From contig CATQJL010000316.1 of the NCBI GenBank assembly GCA_958299035.1, positions 40,350,025 through 40,414,024 of the forward strand: a stretch of DNA of 64,000 nucleotides, in the 5' to 3' direction. This stretch comes from Cylicocyclus nassatus (lineage: Eukaryota > Nematoda > Chromadorea > Rhabditida > Strongylidae). This document shows, in pieces, positions 1 through 10,859 of the stretch (within the stretch, counting starts at the first letter, position 1; the number at the start of each line of letters is the position of its first letter). The position numbers and the translations under genes were made by a program. Below the pieces are notes generated by a model that was not told the DNA's origin, made no database searches, and saw nothing but the letters and a program-made list of their open reading frames with translations.

Positions 1-1709
1 ATGCTGATTACGATTACAATATTAGTTTTTGGAATCGTCCACTACTTTTCATTGATTTTATCGATTTTTTGCAAAGTTTGAGCTGGGATTTGGCACAGTG
101 GCGTAATCGAGCATGCTGATTACGAGTTCGATATTAGTTTGGAGCTATTCGGCTATCCGGGCCCCAAAATATTTTCGTGGTAGAGCTTGCTCAAACTTCG
201 TGTATAAGGGTCATTTTAAGGGCCGGGCATGCTTCAAGCGATTTCGCGACGCGATTAAATATTCCAGGTGTCCATAACTCATTGTAAGCACATTATAAAT
301 GTACAGAAGATAGGGCATTTCATCAGTTTACGTAAATTATACACACTATGCATGTACAGTTTGCTAATGTTGGATCCGAAGACTTCTGGCGAATTGCCAA
401 ATCGCGTCGCGACTGAAATCGCGTGAAGTATGCCCAGCCCTTTACATGCTGACTACAGATATCACACTTTCTTCGCAGAACGTCTTCCCGCGTATTTACG
501 ACAGGTGTAGGTAGGAAGTCAAAATCATGAATTCGGCTGGAGTTCGGTCCATATGGCTTATCCGACATGCTAATTACGAATATCATCTCTGTCTGCATAG
601 TGGGACCTTTTCATAGAGTTGTGGTGGTTATATGGCATGGGGTCGAAAACATAGAAATGCTTTAAACTTCGTCTAGGGCGGTCATTTAGCACGCTGAACA
701 CGAATATCATGCTGATTTCGCAGGATAATGCATTTTCTTGGGTTACGGTGGGTGCAGATGGGTCGAAGTTCCAGATTTGCTCAAAACCTTACCTGTAACG
801 GTTCACAAATATATCGCTTATGAATATGATGCTTGCTCGCTGTCGCAACGCAATAGTGAAGTTATGGTGAGTTGCAAGGTTTGAATGGACTTTTTTCGCT
901 TTCGGGCCAATTTAGATCCCAGATATTTAAGAGATGGGAAAACGATCGTTTTGCATAGCGGTCTCCAGCGCCATACTGTTAACCTGTCTCAACGGTAACG
1001 CAAATCTGCCCCCCGCCCCGTTCTTTGCTTAGGCAAAAGCCGCCGAAGGGTGTATCGCGCGCGGCAACGGTCCTATAAGGGAAAGCATTACGGTCGTGGG
1101 AAACTTTTATACCATACGAATTGCCTTTATCGTGGGGATTGAGCACGATATTCTTGAAACAGCAATTTAGGTAATTTTCTGCCAAGGTTTCAGGCAGGTT
1201 CATAATTTTTACCCGCTGCCATGTACCTATTCAGCAATTTAGGTAATTTTCTGCCAAGGTTTCAGGCAGGTTCATGATTTTTACCCGCTGCCATGTACCT
1301 ACCGTAACTCTGTGAAAAGGTTTAACGCAACGAGAGTGTTCTAGACGTGGTCAGAAGGTCGAATCTCTCTAGACCGAGTTTCAGCCAAAACTGAAATTTC
1401 GCCCCTCTGCAGTATACCTACCATAACTCAGTGAAATCGCCTCAAAATGCCAAAGGAAAATGATATTCGTAATCAGCATGTCAATTAGCCCCCCCCCCTT
1501 CAAAGTTTCAGCGAAATCCATGATTTTAGCTTCTTATATGTACCCAACGTAAGCCCAAAAAATGGCGCTATCGCGCGAAATGACTACGATATTCGTCATC
1601 AGCGACTTTAATAATCCCCATGTACCGACTTTGAGCAAGATCTATCACAAAAACATTTTGGGGCCGGATAGCCGAATAAGGGCCGGACGGAGCCGGGTAA
1701 GCCATCTAG
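1..1709 (+). mobile_element. Helitron-like element, 3' part
   Basis: The stretch ends in a Helitron-type 3' terminus: a GC-rich stem region (GGACGGAGCCGGGTAAGCC) followed by CTAG at 1706-1709 and then T. Most of 100-1700 recurs at 2815-4300, so both are copies of one family. The 5' end lies outside the window. No coding sequence is supported; the short open frames recur as repeats between copies. Family assignment rests on the CTAG|T end and on full-length relatives further along that begin with TC. Confidence 0.6.
1161..1300 (+). repeat. two-copy tandem duplication, about 70 bases
   Basis: A unit containing AGCAATTTAGGTAATTTTC and ending near CCATGTACCTA occurs twice head to tail (about 1161-1231 and 1233-1300) with one visible difference (CATAATTT against CATGATTT). 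The related copy at about 3880-3950 has only one unit, so the duplication is specific to this copy. Confidence 0.85.
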
Positions 1710-1865
1710 TAAATAAATCATAATTCCGAGGTGGCCCAAGAATGAATCATGATTTTTACCTTCACTCACATGATTTTTGACGTTACACAACCATATCTGT
1801 AAATCTCAAGTCTTATCTTATATATAAAGTTAAATGTCTGCTTGTCTGTCTGTCTGTTTGTGTTA

Positions 1866-2511
1866 CATGGTGCCTCAAAAGTATGTATTCACTCTTTGAT
1901 CGTTAATATCTCTCTTCCTAAGAAGTATTTTGCCTTGCTTCAGGTACCGTTTTCTGAGACTAGCTTCAACTTAGGTTTGCAGTACAGAACAATTCACTCA
2001 TCTCTCTTCATTACTGCAGGATTACGGTAGAAACTTCAAAGAGAGTTTTGAGCATTAAAAGGCCATATTTTACCTTAGGAAGGAATTAAAACAGCCTGAA
2101 AACTTTCACACTAGGACAATTAGAGTTGCTGATTCTAACTGTAGAGTTCCCAGCTTATTATGATGCTTCATTGGAGAGTTGTGCCAGGTAAGCATAGCGG
2201 CATTTTTTCAATGTTTCTAAAAAGTGCGGTCACACCGTTTAGAAAGCTTCGCAATCTTTTGAATAGTTGTGTATTAAACTCTGCGTCCATAAAAATCTAT
2301 TACACAAGTTTTCACATTTTTTTTTTGAAACGGCAGCTTTTTCCACACTGACACTATATGTTTCAAGTTCCTACTGTAGCCCTACAGTAATGAAAAGCGG
2401 TCGCTAATTCTCTCCATACTGTAATTCTAAGTTTGAAGGAGGGCAAAAAAACTTCTTGGGAAGAAAGATATTAACAATCAAACAGTGTATACATACTTTT
2501 GGGACACCTTG
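1866..2511. mobile_element. TA-flanked MITE nested in Helitron
   Basis: Terminal inverted repeats of the form CA(T/A)GGTG...CCCAAAAGTATG lie at both ends with TA on each side (1864-1865 and 2512-2513). It interrupts the GTCTGTCTGT leader of the Helitron copy, whose sequence resumes at 2514. Sequences such as TCGTTAATATCTCTCTTCC and TGCTTCAGGTACCGTTTT are shared with copies at 57680-58349 and 59155-59831. TA target and GGGACACC-type ends point to the Tc1/mariner group. No transposase is visible. Confidence 0.75.
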
Positions 2512-2692
2512 TATGTCTGTCTGTACGTATGTTCCGAATAGAAAATTTTATTTCTGCACCGATTCGGACCAGACTTGGCACGCATACACTTCGGGGCAGG
2601 GCGGGTGTCATAGGCACTTTTCGTTATCGATCGATATCGATTGTATCGATTTTTGCAGATTGAGCTATGGGGCTGGGAGTTGGTACAGTGGG

Positions 2693-2744
2693 GTAATCGA
2701 GCATGCTGATCACCCCCGTGGGGGTGATCAGCATGCTCGATTAC
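2693..2744. repeat. 52-base near-perfect palindrome
   Basis: Arms of 25 bases (GTAATCGAGCATGCTGATCA then CCCCC) face each other around a 2-base centre. The motif is the junction at which two oppositely oriented Helitron interiors meet; related junctions occur near 8300, 11940 and 41020. Confidence 0.9.
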
Positions 2745-4418
2745 ACCCCCCTGCCAAATTCCAGCCCCCTAGCTCAAATTTTGCAAAAAATCGATAAAAT
2801 CGAGTTGGTACAGTGGGGTAATCGAGCATGCTGATTACGAGTTCGATATTAGTTTGGAGCTGTTCGGCTATCCGGGCCCCAAAGTTTTTTCATGGTAGAG
2901 CTTGCTCAAACTTCGTGTATAAGGGTCATTTTAAGGGCCGGGCATACTTCAAGCGATTTCGCGACGCGATTAAATATTCCAGGTGTCCATAACTCATTGT
3001 AAGCACATTATAAATGTACAGAAGATAGGGCATTTCATCAGTTTACGTAAATTATACACACTATGCATGTACAGTCTGCTAATCTTGGATCCGAAGACTT
3101 CTGGCGAATTGCCAAGTCGCGTCGCGACTGAAATCGCGTGAAGTATGCCCGGCCCTTTACATGCTGACTACAGATATCACACTTTCTTCGCAGAACGTCT
3201 TCCCGCGTGGTTACGACAGGTGTACGTAGAAAGTCAAAATCATGAATTCCGCTGGAGTTCGGTCCATATGGCTTATCTGACATGCTAATTACGAATATCA
3301 TCTCTGTCTGCATAGTGGGACCTTTTCATAGAGTTGTGGTGGTTATATGGCATGGGGTCGAAAACATAGAAGTGCTTAAAACTTCGTATAGGGCGGTCAT
3401 TTAGCACGCTGAACATGATAACATGCTGATTTCGTAAGATAGCGCCATTTCTTGGGTTACGATGGGTGTACAGTAGATGAGTCGAACTTCCAGATTTGCT
3501 CAAATCCTTACCTGTAACGGTTCACAAGCATGCTGGTTATGAATATGATGCTTGTTTCCTGTCATAACGCATTATTGTGAAGTTACGGTGAGTTGTTGCA
3601 GGGTTTGAGTGGACATTGCTTAGCTTTCGAGCCAATTTAGATCCCAGATATTCACGAAATGGGGAAACGGTCGCTTTGCAAGGCGGTCTCCTGCGGCATC
3701 CTGATAATCTGTCCGAACGCGTAACGCACGCGGCAAATCTCCTCCCCCCTTTTGCTTAGGCAAAAGCCGCTTAAGAGTGTATCACACGCGGCAGTGGTCC
3801 TATAGAAAGCATTACGGTCGTGGGAAACCTTCTATACCATACGAATTGCCTTTATCATGGGGATTGAGCACGATATTCTTAAAACAGCACTTTGGGTAAT
3901 TCCCTGCCAAGGTTCCAGGCGAGTTCATGATTTTTACCCGCTGCCATGTACCTACCGTAGCTCTGCGAAAAGGTCTCGAAACGCAACGAGAGTGTTTTAG
4001 ACGTGATCAGAAGGTCGAATTTCGCTAAACCGAGGATCAGTCAAAACTGAGAATCTGCCCCTCTGCAGTATACCTACCATAACTTGGTGAAAACGTCCCA
4101 AATGCCGAAGGAATACGACGATCAGCATGTCAATTAATCCCCTAAGCAAAGTTTCAGCGATATCCATGATTTTAGCTTCTTACGTTTACCCACCGTAAAC
4201 CCAGAAAATGGCGCTATCGCGCGAACTGACTATCAGCGGCTCGAATACTCCATATACCGAATTTGAGCGAGATCCATCACAAAAACATTCTGGGGCGCGG
4301 CACCATCAGTTTCGAATTATCCTTACTTTCTTCGATTTTATTGATTTTTTTTTTGCAAAGTTTGAGCTACAGGTCTAGGGGTTGGTGAGGAATGTAGATA
4401 AGCATACTGATTACTAAG

Positions 4419-4562
4419 GCCCTCGCCACACTTCGCTCAAATGCGCACAAAAGCTTCCAGATTTCTCTGATGTCTCTTCACTTTCTCATGTGACGAGAGA
4501 TGAGAGAGAGTGAGGAGAGGTGAGAGAAATTTGAGCGCTTTTGAGCGAAGTGTGGCTAGGGC
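4419..4562. mobile_element. short MITE, about 144 bases
   Basis: Inverted ends GCCACACTTCGCTCAAA and TTTGAGCGAAGTGTGGC, each with an outer GGGC/GCCC, enclose a purine-rich AGAGAGTGAGGAGAGG core. It sits within the Helitron-like composite. Superfamily cannot be assigned. Confidence 0.7.
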
Positions 4563-4610
4563 GTAACACAGCGGGGATAGGGAATAGCATGTACTAGAAG
4601 TGGGAACAGG

Positions 4611-4699
4611 GAAAGGTTGTACAGGGACTGGAATGGAACCTTTATCGTTTTTGAGAAAGGTTGTACAGGGACTGGAATAGAACCTTTATCGTTTTTGAA
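4611..4699 (+). repeat. two direct repeats of about 44 bases
   Basis: The unit starting GAAAGGTTGTACAGGGACTGG and ending CCTTTATCGTTTTTGA occurs at 4611-4654 and 4655-4699; a diverged third copy lies at about 4897-4940. They sit just inside the 3' part of the Helitron-like element. Confidence 0.8.
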
Positions 4700-5096
4700 A
4701 GAGCCGGGCAGAGCCGGGTAAGCCACCTATTGCGAGTACGATATTAGTTTCAGAACTGTCTGTTGCTTCTGTCGATTCTATCGATTTTTTGCAAAGTTCA
4801 AGCTACGGAACTGGGAGTTGGCGAAAGGGGGTAATTGAGCATGCTGATTACTAGTACAGCGGGAATAGGAAACTGACATGTAGAAGTAAGCACAGGGAAA
4901 GGTTATACAGGGATAGGAATGGAACCTTCACCGTGTTTTGACAGGGCCCGGCGGAGCCGGGTAAGCCAGCTAGTATTATATAAGTATCGGTCACAAGCGC
5001 AATTCAAAAATCTGCGAATAGCGGGAAACCGCATGGCGGTCCCAGCGCGCATGTAATCTAGCACCTTTGAGATTACCAGTTCACGCGCCTTCACTC

Positions 5097-7874
5097 ACTA
5101 CTCAGACACTCGCGGTTGACTCGCGCAGGGGATCCGCCCACAAAATGGACGTTCGCGGCAAAATCCGGTGGACCGGCGCGAGTCATCATTTTAGTTTTGT
5201 CCGGATTTTGGTGCGATTTTGTCGCGACGGGCGAGGAGGTTTCGAAATAACGCACCTATACGTCGACGTATTGATCAATTCTTCCCTGCATTTGTTGCAT
5301 TTGTTTTTTTTCTTAGATGAATCTATACTTAGCAAAGCATGTCTTTCCAGAGACGTTCCATGCCGATAAAAACCAGGCTTAGACCAAAGAGAATCAGCTT
5401 GAGACGCTCATTTCGAACGCGTCCTTCTGATCACACGGCCATTATCTGCGTTGATCATCATCCGAAGTAAAGGTGAACCCTTTTTCTCTCTTTCTAGAAG
5501 TTATATTTCATTCTTAGATTGTTTTGCTTGCTTACTTTAGCTGATTACTGGACTTTGAGTATTTATGCTAACGTGTACTATTTTGGTTTTCAAGCGCTTT
5601 TACGAAAACGAATGGGATGACGATTTTGCGTTGCGATCCCCGAAGCCAAGAAGGGAACGCCGACCTAAGCATAATCCTGTTCTTGAGGAGGTCGGAAGAG
5701 TTTCCGCATTATGATTACCATGATTCACCTATGATATAAGCTCATTCCAGGATTTTATAGAAGAGGAAGAAGAGAATGTTAATGACAATGATGAAAGCCG
5801 CGAGAATGTCGATTCACAAGTGGATAGTGATCTTCCGGCCGTGCAAGAGCTGAATGAGAAGGCATGTTTTTATTTATGAAACTGAGAAAGTAATGTTCTT
5901 CTTTTGCGGTTGCTCATTTCTTAAAATGGTAAGAGCTTACAAGACAGTCATTTTCGAAATTTTGGAGGTTATGCGATTTTTGAACTGCGGTTGCTTGTAA
6001 TGCTTTTTCTGAACTTCTTAAAGCAGATTTTTCATCACATGAAGAATGTCATCTACGGTTCAACTCTGTGCAAAAACTGGCATCAATATTGCCGGTTCCA
6101 GTTCCACATTATTTAGAGTACACAATTCCAGTTCAAAATTTACCTGGCATAGCTCACATTTATCGTACCGCATCTCACGAGTTTAGAAAAATCACTCATT
6201 TGACTCTCGCCTTTTTTTTTCAGTGATTTGTACTCAATTCGGAAGATGAAAGAGTTTATGCACATTGTTCATCCCGCACGTCATCATTTCTGACAGTTGG
6301 CTTAGCCGGAATTCGGAATTTACTTACAAGGGAAGAATCATCCATCGAAGTGGGGTTTCCACACATGATGCATATCATTCTGCTGTCGTGCAAAGTTCTG
6401 AATTGGGCAATGTTGGTAGATCAGTTGGATCAAAAACATGTAAAACAGGTACAATCAACATGGATACTTGATGGGAAGCTTATTCATCATTTGCAATTAT
6501 GTTTTCGCCGCAGGTAGTAGTGGGGTAGCTAGCTAGAAAGTTCGGTCCATGCGAAGTTCTGCGCAAACCACTCGAAAGGAGCAAAGGCTTTGAGCAAGCT
6601 CAGAGCAATTTTTTGAATCACGTTATTGTGTTTTGAGCATTCTGTGATAAACTGCCACACATGCTCATAAATAGTTTGATACTAAATATAAAAACAAGTT
6701 GATCTGGCATCGTGAGAGTGCACCACCCTTCAAGGTCTTTAGCCACTATTCTCAGTCAGAGGAAAAATTATTGGTTTCAGGAGTTCAATATGGTTGAAGT
6801 CATGGAAAAGTGGCAGAGACCAAAACGCGCGCACAAGCATGATCATTTCCTTTTGGTGCTCGACTTTTTGCGCCACTTCTTTCTAAATGTAAGCGACAGA
6901 TAGATGAAGATGATAAGGTCGTCTTGTAATCACCGTTTGAGCCTGCGAACCACCTACGGAAATTCAACAGTACGCCTGTAGACAGAGCGGGAAGAAGGAG
7001 AAATTTGACCATCTTAAGGACCTTCCGGAAGGATTAGTCGATTTCTTAATAAGTGGGTCAATGTGTGTTTGAGTACATTACTTTCAATAACTGATTTAGG
7101 TTTCATCCTTGACGCCCTTGGCCTACACCGCGACCAACTTCTGCGGACGCCAGATGAGCATAAACGGAATCCAAATAAGTATGTATGTTCTCGAAAGACC
7201 TTCATGTGCACTAGAATTTAGGTGGTGGTTGGACTTAGCCGAAAATGACGACGCTTGCGAAAAATTATTCGACGTCCTCTCAGAGGAAAGAGTAGTATGG
7301 AGCGGTAAGGCGAGGATAGCAGATGGGAGAGCTTTGTGAGTTTTCTCATAAGGAAAGCGATACTTCTGAACTATATTTTTGCAGGGAAGACATCGGGAGG
7401 TATCATTTTGACCCTGATAGGTCCATGCTCCTTCCATCAAAGGTAATTCGTTTGTTTTATACGATCCTGGTAACAATAATTTTTTATTTTCAGAAAAAGC
7501 GCGTCATGGTCGAAGGCAGCAGTGTTACCAAAGAAGGCGTAACGATCCAGAAGACTGAAAACGTTGAAGATGAAGATGAAGTAGTCGTAAAAAATTAATG
7601 CTGTTGTCATTCTTAACCGTAGTTCTTTCGTAACCTTGTGTCGTGATTGCGGTGCTTTGATTCCTGTCTCATTTCGATGTTATTGTAAACGTTTGACATT
7701 TTGGTGTCTCGCGCAGGTCTCCCCATTTTGCCCCGATTTTGCCGCGCACTTTTGCCGCGACACAAAATCAGGTGTCCTGATTTTGCCGCGACACCGATTT
7801 CGCGAGTCGCCCACGCATTCAATGGCTACACATCGTTTTGCCCTGCGCGAGTCAACCGCGAGTGTCTGAGTAGT
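5097..7874. mobile_element. cell bounded by perfect 34-base inverted repeats
   Basis: Positions 5097-5130 (ACTACTCAGACACTCGC...) are the exact reverse complement of 7841-7874. If TA is taken as the target duplication the ends would be CTCAGACACTCGCGG. Both subterminal regions are rich in TTTTGCCGCG or GTCGCGAC motifs, as in many DNA transposons. Between them lies an intron-rich gene on the + strand (5595-7542) in which I see no known transposase motif. It may be an autonomous transposon of an unfamiliar type, a transposon that captured a gene, or two MITEs that chance to flank a gene. Confidence 0.6.
5595..7542 (+). CDS. unrecognised intron-rich gene inside inverted repeats
   Basis: I do not recognise the product. 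Exons and phases seen: 5595-5690, 5751-5861 (acidic, IEEEEEN; its donor would be GC), then 6541-6621, 6781-6888, 6971-7052, 7100-7178, 7222-7304, 7385-7442 and 7494-7542. All joins from 6541 to the stop are phase-consistent and almost all use normal GT/AG sites, which is strong evidence for a real gene. An open block ends at a donor after 6448 (CKVLNWAMLVDQLDQ). The joins between 5861 and 6250 are unresolved, and the start is unknown; a basic open frame from ATG 5339 (MSFQRRSMPIKTRL) could be the first exon. The conserved-looking part is rich in W, F and L (FLLVLDFLRHFF; WWLDLAENDD) and ends LPKKA. There is no signal peptide or DDE motif. Confidence 0.5.
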
Positions 7875-7877
7875 TCT

Positions 7878-9939
7878 CGGCGCCATCTAAATCTACTCAA
7901 CCGGCTGCGCGGGCGGTCGCGAGCGTGCCATCGCGGCGTGGCGGGACCTAGGGCTCGCTTGCTGCCAGCATCGATGTTTCGTTAGTTTTCGCGATGTATG
8001 AATGATTTCCGCAGGTGTTTTCGCTAACTATGAGACAACGCGTATGAGGTGTTTGTCTGCTAGTGATAAAAGAGTTGCAAGTTTTAGGAAGGTACTAGCT
8101 GGCTTATCCGGCTCCGGCGGTGTACGTATGTTCCGAATAGAAATTATCATTTCTGAACTGATCGGGGCCAAACTTTGCACACGTACACTTCGGGGCGGGG
8201 CAGGTGTCATAGTCCACTTTTCGTTTTCGATCGATGTCGATTTTCGTTTTTTTTGCAGAATTTGAGCTACGGGGCTGGGATTTGACGCAGGGGGGGGGGG
8301 GGTAATCGAGCATGCTGATGGACTATGACACCTGCCCCGCCCCGAAGTGTATGTGTGCAAAGTTTGGCCCCGATCAGTTCAGAAATAATAATTTCTATTC
8401 GGAACATACGTACACCGGCGGAGCCGTTTAAGCCAGCTAGTAGTGAATAAGCCAAGACGTGATAGTACGGTAAGAAGACAAAATGTGGAATTGATTCACA
8501 AATCTGATTTCCATGTACAGTAGATCCCTATGGAGAGTCACGCATTAGCTCTATGAATGTCAAAGGGTACTAGGTATTTTGATTGTAGATGATTTGATCG
8601 GCATTCCATTTTCGGCGCTATTCGGCTATCCGGGCCTCAAAATTTTTTGGTCGTGGATTTCGCTCAAACTTGGCGCAGGAGGTTATCTGACATGCTGATC
8701 ACGAATATCGCATTTTCTCCGCAGGAAAACGCCTCCCTGCGCGGTTACGGTGGGTGTACGGTAGGGGGCCAAAACCACGGATTTCGCTGAATTTTGACCT
8801 AGGGGGTTATTCGGCCCGCTGATGCCAAATATGACATTGGTTTTGAACCGTACCGTCATTTTCTCGAATTACGGTGGGTATACGGTAGGGGGTCAGAATC
8901 TCAAAATCCGCTATAACTCCGCACAGAGGGGTTATTCGACATGCTGATTAGAAATGTCACACTTTTTACGCACAAAAACTTCTCCCTGCATGGTTACGGT
9001 AGGTTTACGGTAGAGGTCAAAACCGCAAATCGGCAAATGTATCCTTCCCCTGTGCTTTGCTTAGGCAAAAGCCACAGCAAGGTGTGTAGCGCGCGACGGT
9101 GGTCGTGTGTGCAAAGCTTCACGATTGTCCGAATCGCCGTACACCCGTTTCAGGCAAGACTATTTTTTACACCACGTTACCGAGTAGCTACCACAACTCG
9201 AGAAAATGACGCTACGGTTCAAAACCAATGTCATATTTGGCATCAGCGGGCCGAATAACCCCCCTAGGCCAGAATTCAGCGAAATCCGTGGTTTTGGCCC
9301 CCTACCGTACACCCACCGTAACCGCACAGGGAGGCGTTTTTCTGCGGAGAAAATGCGATATTCGTGATCAGCATGTCAGATAACCCCCCTGGGCCAAGTT
9401 TGAGCGAAATCCACGACCAAAAAATTTTGGAGCCCGGATAGCCGAATAGCGCCCCATTTTTATCAACTTTCATGATGCGGAAAAAATGTTCTTGACCAAA
9501 CTTGGAATACAAAAGGGGTTCTATCTTTCAAAGAAACAACGCATAAGGTCCAGGACTGTCGAGAAATATCTCCAATAGCGATACACTAGATAGCGATACA
9601 CACAAAGAATACAAATATAAATACACTGGACAACAATCACCAGGGTGCTGACTGCGTTTGGGAAGGTGCATCATCTCTGAAAGGAGATAGTAACTTGTCC
9701 TGAGGAATTTTTTATGTCTAGCTGCTTTGAGCAGCTTTTTCACCCATTTCTAGTTGAAGAATAGTACCCATTCCAACACTAGTAGAGCTATCAAGCGCAT
9801 CGACAACCGTACCGAAGTGAAAAACACTCACACATCGCGACAGCTCCCCAAGAGTCAGCGCTGGCAGCAAGAGTCCTGGTGCCGGCACGCAACGATGGCG
9901 CGCGCGCGACGGCCCGGTTAAGAGGTTTAGATGGCGCCC
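7878..9939. mobile_element. DNA element with long GC-rich inverted repeats
   Basis: GGCGCCATCTAAA at 7879 and its complement ending at 9938 are the outer parts of imperfect inverted repeats of about 80-90 bases that end in GCTGGCAGCAAG/CTTGCTGCCAGC. TAGTTCT is found directly outside both ends (7871-7877 and 9940-9946), a 7-8 base target duplication of hAT-like length. A second inverted repeat lies inside (about 8610-8900 against 9190-9460). No transposase frame is visible, so it is non-autonomous. It was inserted at the outer edge of the preceding cell. Confidence 0.7.
8095..8440. mobile_element. inverted Helitron, two 3' ends outward
   Basis: Both termini are Helitron 3' ends: CTAGCTGGCTTATCCGGCTCC at the left (read on the - strand) and GAGCCGTTTAAGCCAGCTAG at the right. 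The halves are mirror copies containing GTATGTTCCGAATAGAAA and the CACTTCGGGGCGGGG segment, and meet near a G run at 8291-8302. There is no 5' TC end, so this looks like a head-to-head duplicate that cannot move alone. The open frames here are mirror artefacts. Confidence 0.65.
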
Positions 9940-9947
9940 TAGTTCTC

Positions 9948-10396
9948 CTCATCTCTTGTACCATCCAAAGAATTTGTTCGCCGTATGCAGGAGTTTCGCA
10001 TTTTTTCTGAATTTTGATATTTTCCTTATTTGCAGACTTGCTCTTTTATGGATGAACGTCATTCTCCTCAGCATAAGATGAGCTGTACTATGGTGGACTC
10101 AAGGGCTGGTAAGTTCCTAACACTTTCGTGGACACCTTTATCAGCCACTGTATAAGTGTTTTGAGCAATAGCACTCCGTTATGCTGGAAACGCTAATCTG
10201 ATCTTGGCCAATTTAATTGGGTTGAGATTTTGCATTGGTCAGTGAGCATTGGCTAATGCCCCTGGCATACTTGCTAGATGTCTTCAGACCGACAGTGGTG
10301 GTGCAAATACATAGCTCGGATTGTTTCCTGTTTCTGTATGAGTGTGCATGTGTGTTAATGTATGCCTTTTTGAATTTGTATGTGTATGTTTTAGTG
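9948..10396 (+). CDS. candidate first exon (10048-10108)
   Basis: After an acceptor TATTTGCAG an ATG at 10048 opens 20 codons (MDERHSPQHKMSCTMVDSRA) plus one base, ending at a good donor GTAAGT at 10109. It could be the first exon of the gene seen further on at 13.4-18.1 kb. Possible middle exons are around 11570 (STKELELVRRMSRTNW) and 11695-11790 (NLSYYKPLLDSERNLLAAEI), but I could not join them in phase. The rest of the stretch holds nothing I can name. Confidence 0.25.
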
Positions 10397-10400
10397 TTAA

Positions 10401-10855
10401 AGGCAGTGTCCGGGCAAAAACTCGATTTTGAGATTTTGTGCTTACCCGGGCCTATTCGCTATGCTGAATCCGAAAATCCACATTGAAGAGCGCGAAAACG
10501 ACGAAAAAGGGCTTTAACACGGGAGGGAAATCAGCAAGTGGGCGGGGTCTTCCCCACTGTGAGTTCACGCTTCCAGCTTCCAGAGCAATTTTCTCGAATC
10601 CGTTAGCCGCCTGACATCATTACCGATCAAGTGCAAACGAGTGACTTGAAACCGGAATCAAAAAGATCGCCCCCCGAAGCTGGGAGCGTGAATTCACAGT
10701 GGGGAAGACCCCGCCCACTTGCTGATTTCCCTCCAGTGTTAGAGCCCTTTTTCGTCGTTTTCGCGTCCTCCAATGCGGATTTTCGGATTCAGCATAGCGA
10801 ATAGGCCCGGGTAAGCACAAAATCTCAAAATCAAGTTTTTGCCCGGACACTGCCT
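10401..10855. mobile_element. palindromic MITE with TTAA flanks
   Basis: Near-perfect inverted arms of about 200 bases begin AGGCAGTGTCCGGGCAAAAA and end with its complement; TTAA lies directly outside both ends (10397-10400, 10856-10859). TTAA is the piggyBac target, but because TTAA is its own complement it could also be part of the inverted repeat. The ends differ from the piggyBac element at 46313. No coding sequence. Confidence 0.7.
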
Positions 10856-10859
10856 TTAA

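Larger units (their letters stand above)
1816..4973 (+). mobile_element. Helitron-like composite element
   Basis: Starts with TCTTATATATAAAG preceded by A, followed by GTCTGTCTGT repeats, and ends with a GC-rich stem (CGGCGGAGCCGGGTAAGCC), CTAG at 4970-4973 and then T. TC...CTAG inserted between A and T is the Helitron signature. The interior is repetitive and non-coding and holds a nested MITE (1866-2511), a 52-base palindrome and another MITE (4419-4562). A similar 3'-like end near 4700-4730 suggests that two copies may be fused. Confidence 0.6.

Noticed and set aside
323..598. Open frame on the - strand repeated at 3038-3313
   Set aside because: The frames are similar because the DNA is a repeated Helitron interior; no domain, no splice signals.
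1840..1860. GTCTGTCTGT repeats as a CRISPR or satellite array
   Set aside because: They are the simple leader of Helitron copies, without spacers.
7385..7597. Alternative reading of the last two exons as a longer acidic C-terminus ending at 7597
   Set aside because: It does not match the phase of the preceding exon (7222-7304); the frame ending at 7542 does.
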